Below, in pieces: positions 61,602 through 64,000 of a stretch of DNA of 64,000 bases; position 1 is the first letter of the stretch; every line of letters begins with the position of its first letter. The notes under the pieces are model-generated. The model worked only from the letters and a program-made list of their open reading frames with translations, did not search any database and was not told where the DNA came from. Made by a program: the position numbers and the translations under genes. This DNA is from Aestuariibacter sp. (GTDB taxonomy: Bacteria; Pseudomonadota; Gammaproteobacteria; Enterobacterales; Alteromonadaceae). The DNA lies in NCBI GenBank assembly GCA_017794925.1, contig CP051238.1, positions 2,972,957 to 3,036,956 on the forward strand, in the 5' to 3' direction.

Positions 61602-62842
61602 CAAAACTGGGAGTAACCACCCGTCAAATCCATGCTGATAGACTACTTAATCAGCCAACTGACGGTGCAGTGCATAGTAGTACCACTAATTCAGTTCTCT
61701 TCGAATTTAAGCAATCTCAGGACCTGGTAGATGTGTTCCAGGGCAAGAAAGTGGGGCATGTTTATTCGCGTTCTTCATCGGCATCTGTCGTTGCATTGCA
61801 AAATATGATCGCTGATTTAGAAGGCGGCATCACCAGCGTTTGTTTTGCAACGGGTATGGCAGCGATAACCAGTACCTTTTTGTCTTTATTTAAAGCTGGC
61901 GATCACATTATCGTCAGCCAATACCTGTTTGGTAACACCCGTAGTTTTATGGATACGTTACAGGACTTTGGTGTTGAGCTGACGTTTGTAGACGTTACAT
62001 CTATCCAGGACGTCATTGAAGCAAAACGACCCAATACACGTGCAGTGTTCGCTGAAACCATCGCCAATCCGGTTACCCAGGTATCCGATGCCCGCGCAAT
62101 TGGTCAGTGGTGCGAAGAAAATAATCTGTTGTTTATGGTGGACAACACCATGACGCCACCGCCGAGCTTTGATGCAAAAGCAATGAAAGTATCGCTAATT
62201 TTGTGTTCGCTTACCAAGTATCTCGCCGGACATGGCCACGTGTTAGGTGGGGCAGTGGTAGACACGGGCTTGTTTGACTGGACCCGTTTCCCGAATATCA
62301 GCCCTAAATATCAAGTCGCTGATGAAGCGATGTGGGGTATAACTCAGATTAAGAAAAAGGGGTTACGAGATATCGGTGCCACGCTTTCACCACAGTCTGC
62401 ACACCTTATTTCAGTGGGAATGGAAACCTTGTCGCTACGTACCGCGCGTAGTAACGAAAATGCGCTTAAGCTGGCAACATACCTGGAATCGCACCCGAAT
62501 GTAGAAACGGTTTATTATCCGGGGCTGGCAAATCACCCTCAACATTTTATAGCACGTGAGCAGCTTGCTAACTATGGGTCCATACTCAGTTTTGATTTAG
62601 TACCCGGTATAGAGCCATGCGAGTTTTTAGATAAGCTGGCATTGGTGATTTCTGCTACCCATTTAGGCGATACCCGCACATTAGCGTTGCCAGTGGCGCC
62701 GACGATTTTCTTTGAAAATGGTCAGCGTGAGCGCGCGCGGATGGGCATTACCGAAACGATGATCAGATTGTCTGTGGGTATTGAAGATACTGATGACCTG
62801 GTCGCTGATTTTGAGCAGGCGCTAAACAGCTTTCAGTTATAG
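61598..62842 (+). CDS. Cystathionine gamma-synthase/lyase family PLP enzyme
   Basis: 414 residues. The PLP lysine is K207 in CSLTKYLAGHGHVLGG. The usual YSRxxNPT reads YSRSSSASV, and LYGGT reads LFGNT, so the substrate site is altered relative to MetB. Many marine gammaproteobacteria have this subgroup; reaction could be gamma-synthase, gamma-lyase or sulfhydrylase type. GTG 61598 overlaps the acyltransferase stop by GTGA, an odd pairing of lipid and sulfur metabolism. A terminator follows. Confidence 0.85.
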   Translation: MTKLGVTTRQIHADRLLNQPTDGAVHSSTTNSVLFEFKQSQDLVDVFQGKKVGHVYSRSSSASVVALQNMIADLEGGITSVCFATGMAAITSTFLSLFKAGDHIIVSQYLFGNTRSFMDTLQDFGVELTFVDVTSIQDVIEAKRPNTRAVFAETIANPVTQVSDARAIGQWCEENNLLFMVDNTMTPPPSFDAKAMKVSLILCSLTKYLAGHGHVLGGAVVDTGLFDWTRFPNISPKYQVADEAMWGITQIKKKGLRDIGATLSPQSAHLISVGMETLSLRTARSNENALKLATYLESHPNVETVYYPGLANHPQHFIAREQLANYGSILSFDLVPGIEPCEFLDKLALVISATHLGDTRTLALPVAPTIFFENGQRERARMGITETMIRLSVGIEDTDDLVADFEQALNSFQL

Positions 62843-62867
62843 TTGTGGTAAGTGTCAATGTATTTGA

Positions 62868-62902
62868 AGCCCTGACTGCCAACGTGCGTCAGGGCTTTTT
62901 TA
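62868..62902 (+). terminator. Terminator after the PLP enzyme gene
   Basis: AGCCCTGAC (62868-62876) and GTCAGGGCT (62888-62896) followed by a T-run. Confidence 0.92.
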
Positions 62903-62935
62903 ATTTCCACCCTCTTATAACTACTATGTAAAATT

Positions 62936-62954
62936 CATTCTAATTTATAGAATG
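62936..62954 (+). promoter_or_regulatory. Inverted repeat upstream of azoR
   Basis: CATTCTA (62936-62942), five bases, TAGAATG (62948-62954): perfect seven-base arms. The spacing fits a LysR-type or HxlR/MarR-type operator about 80 bases before the azoR start. No regulator gene is adjacent. Confidence 0.5.
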
Positions 62955-63032
62955 GTAAGCGGTATTTTTAGCCATGGATGTCCTGTCACACAGCTGATTA
63001 AATTACACCATCAACTGACAGGAGCGGCAGAC

Positions 63033-63632
63033 ATGAAAAATATTTTAGTAGTAAACAGCAGTTTAAACAGCGATGCAGGAAACTCTTCAAAACTAGTAGC
63101 AAGTTACCTGGAAAAATTGCCTGGTGACGAGGTGAAACTGGATATTCTGGATTTAAATGAGGCGCAACTGCCGCATTTAACCCAAAAAGAAATGGCAGCC
63201 TGGATGATCGCCCCTGAAGAGCGCACCCGTGAACAGGCTGAACTGGCGGGTGTTTCAGACGCATTATTATCAAGACTGGAAGAAGCCGACGAGGTGGTGA
63301 TTGGTCTGCCGATGTATAACCTGGGGGTACCTTCTACCTTTAAAGCCTGGATTGACCGCCTGGCACGAGCAGGTAAGTCATTTAAATACACAGAAAATGG
63401 TCCGGTTGGCCTTATCGCCGACAAGCCCGTTACTGTACTTGCAGCCCGTGGTGGCGTTTATGCTGGTACGGAGTACGACACCCAAACGCCGTATATTCGT
63501 CATATTTTTGGATTAATGGGCATTACCAAGGTGAATTTTGTGTACGCGGAAGGGCTGAATATGGGCGAAGAAGCCGCGGCTAATGCTTTTTCTGCAGCAA
63601 ATGAAAAAATTATTGAACTTTTGTCTAACTAA
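63033..63632 (+). CDS. azoR: FMN-dependent NADH-azoreductase
   Basis: 199 residues, the length of AzoR. VVNSSLNSDAGNSSKL binds FMN phosphate; LPMYNLGVPSTFKAWIDRLARAGKSF and AARGGVY are family motifs. The enzyme reduces quinones and azo compounds with NADH, limiting redox cycling. ATG 63033 follows GGAGCGG; a longer frame from 62952 would run over the inverted repeat and is rejected. Confidence 0.93.
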   Translation: MKNILVVNSSLNSDAGNSSKLVASYLEKLPGDEVKLDILDLNEAQLPHLTQKEMAAWMIAPEERTREQAELAGVSDALLSRLEEADEVVIGLPMYNLGVPSTFKAWIDRLARAGKSFKYTENGPVGLIADKPVTVLAARGGVYAGTEYDTQTPYIRHIFGLMGITKVNFVYAEGLNMGEEAAANAFSAANEKIIELLSN

Positions 63633-63722
63633 ACAGACAAACTCTATGCAGTTAGCAAAAATGGCACAGAATCAATGTCTGGTCTATTGATGCTAAAGTG
63701 TGTTCCAAGTTGAGTGTGCTTT

Positions 63723-63750
63723 AGCCCCGTAATTTACGGGGCTTTTTTTT
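63723..63750. terminator. Terminator between azoR and the glutathione peroxidase gene
   Basis: AGCCCCGTAA and TTACGGGGCT with an eight-T run; lies between convergent genes. Confidence 0.93.
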
Positions 63751-63795
63751 GCCTGCCAGATACTGTTAATGAGCTGGTTTCAACGGGCAGGGGGA

Positions 63796-64000
63796 TTACA
63801 TCGCCATGGCTTTCGCTACGTCTTCTCGAAGTGACTTATCTGAGGGTTTAACTGAGCTTTTGTAATGTTTTACGATGTTTCCGTTCTTATCGACAAGGTA
63901 TTTGTTAAAGTTCCAACTTGGCGCTTCTCCTGTTGCTTTAGCCAACATACGGAAAAGCGGATCTGCGTCATCACCTTTTACATGAGTCGGTTCAAACATC
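63796..64000 (-). CDS. Glutathione peroxidase, 3' part only
   Basis: The C-terminal 67 or so residues of a frame that leaves the window at the right edge. WNFNKYLVDKNG contains the conserved tryptophan of the peroxidase site and the strand that follows it, and KPSDKSLREDVAKAM ends the protein. This is the bacterial thiol-type glutathione peroxidase (BtuE-like). The catalytic Cys lies outside the window. Confidence 0.87.
   Translation of the reverse strand, partial: MFEPTHVKGDDADPLFRMLAKATGEAPSWNFNKYLVDKNGNIVKHYKSSVKPSDKSLREDVAKAMAM

Noticed and set aside
1..64000. CRISPR array, tRNA or rRNA genes, insertion sequences
   Set aside because: No regularly spaced repeats, cloverleaf-like segments, transposase motifs or terminal inverted repeats with target duplications were seen by eye; a covariance-model or repeat search would be decisive.

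Overview
The window is an ordinary chromosomal stretch from a marine gammaproteobacterium, most probably of the order Alteromonadales (Alteromonas-like). This rests on gene content: Fur, FldA and a DUF2788 protein close together, MsrPQ, YfbR next to AlaA, ETF-QO divergent from EtfBA, a DUF3718 protein, a very large TonB-dependent receptor with a Caulobacter/Xanthomonas-type N-terminus, and several RND pumps. Base composition is moderate and even, coding density is high, and I see no rRNA, tRNA, insertion sequence, prophage or CRISPR array.

Layout. 1-2953: tmk (3' end), holB, tatD-type nuclease, an FMN split-barrel protein and a macro-domain deacetylase, all on the plus strand with overlapping or near-touching ends. 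2987-6005: a gluconate module (gntR, gntK, gntT) with two palindromic GntR-type operators. 6037-7149: a ROK repressor. 7912-16368: a TonB receptor followed by SapC-like, cupin_8/JmjC-like, two flavin-dependent tryptophan-halogenase-like genes and a small membrane protein; this is the most unusual block. 16365-18040: a zinc-type MerR regulator (ZntR) translationally coupled to a Cys-rich metal permease. 18225-21129: a GH43-like lipoprotein and an M2 peptidase. 21378-24142: YchJ-like, a SulA-like SOS gene, MsrQ, MsrP. 24221-27433: dGTPase, YfbR, AlaA. 27700-30037: an LRAT/NlpC-like protein, DUF2189 and DUF3718 proteins.

30114-37575: an RND operon with two permeases and one adaptor. 37799-39029: OsmC and CvfB-like proteins. 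39096-42406: pxpABC plus a D-amino acid aminotransferase. 42469-46126: fur, a chemoreceptor behind a FliA-type promoter, and a PEP-CTERM-like exported protein. 46201-48391: fldA, DUF2788, ybfF, H-NS. 48498-52104: ETF-QO divergent from etfBA, with a palindrome in the shared promoter region. 52163-57215: a CBM48 mini-protein and a second RND pump. 57385-63632: an orphan SOS-controlled gene, a small hydrolase, aromatic aminotransferase, NRDE protein, acyltransferase, a Cys/Met-metabolism PLP enzyme and azoR. The window ends inside a glutathione peroxidase gene.

How the parts work together. Gluconate is imported by GntT and phosphorylated by GntK under GntR. Zinc is sensed by ZntR, which should drive its own operon with the permease. 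Electrons from acyl-CoA dehydrogenases pass through EtfAB to ETF-QO and ubiquinone. MsrPQ, azoR, OsmC and the glutathione peroxidase form scattered oxidative-stress capacity. Two separate loci (sulA-like and the 57385 gene) carry the same LexA promoter architecture.
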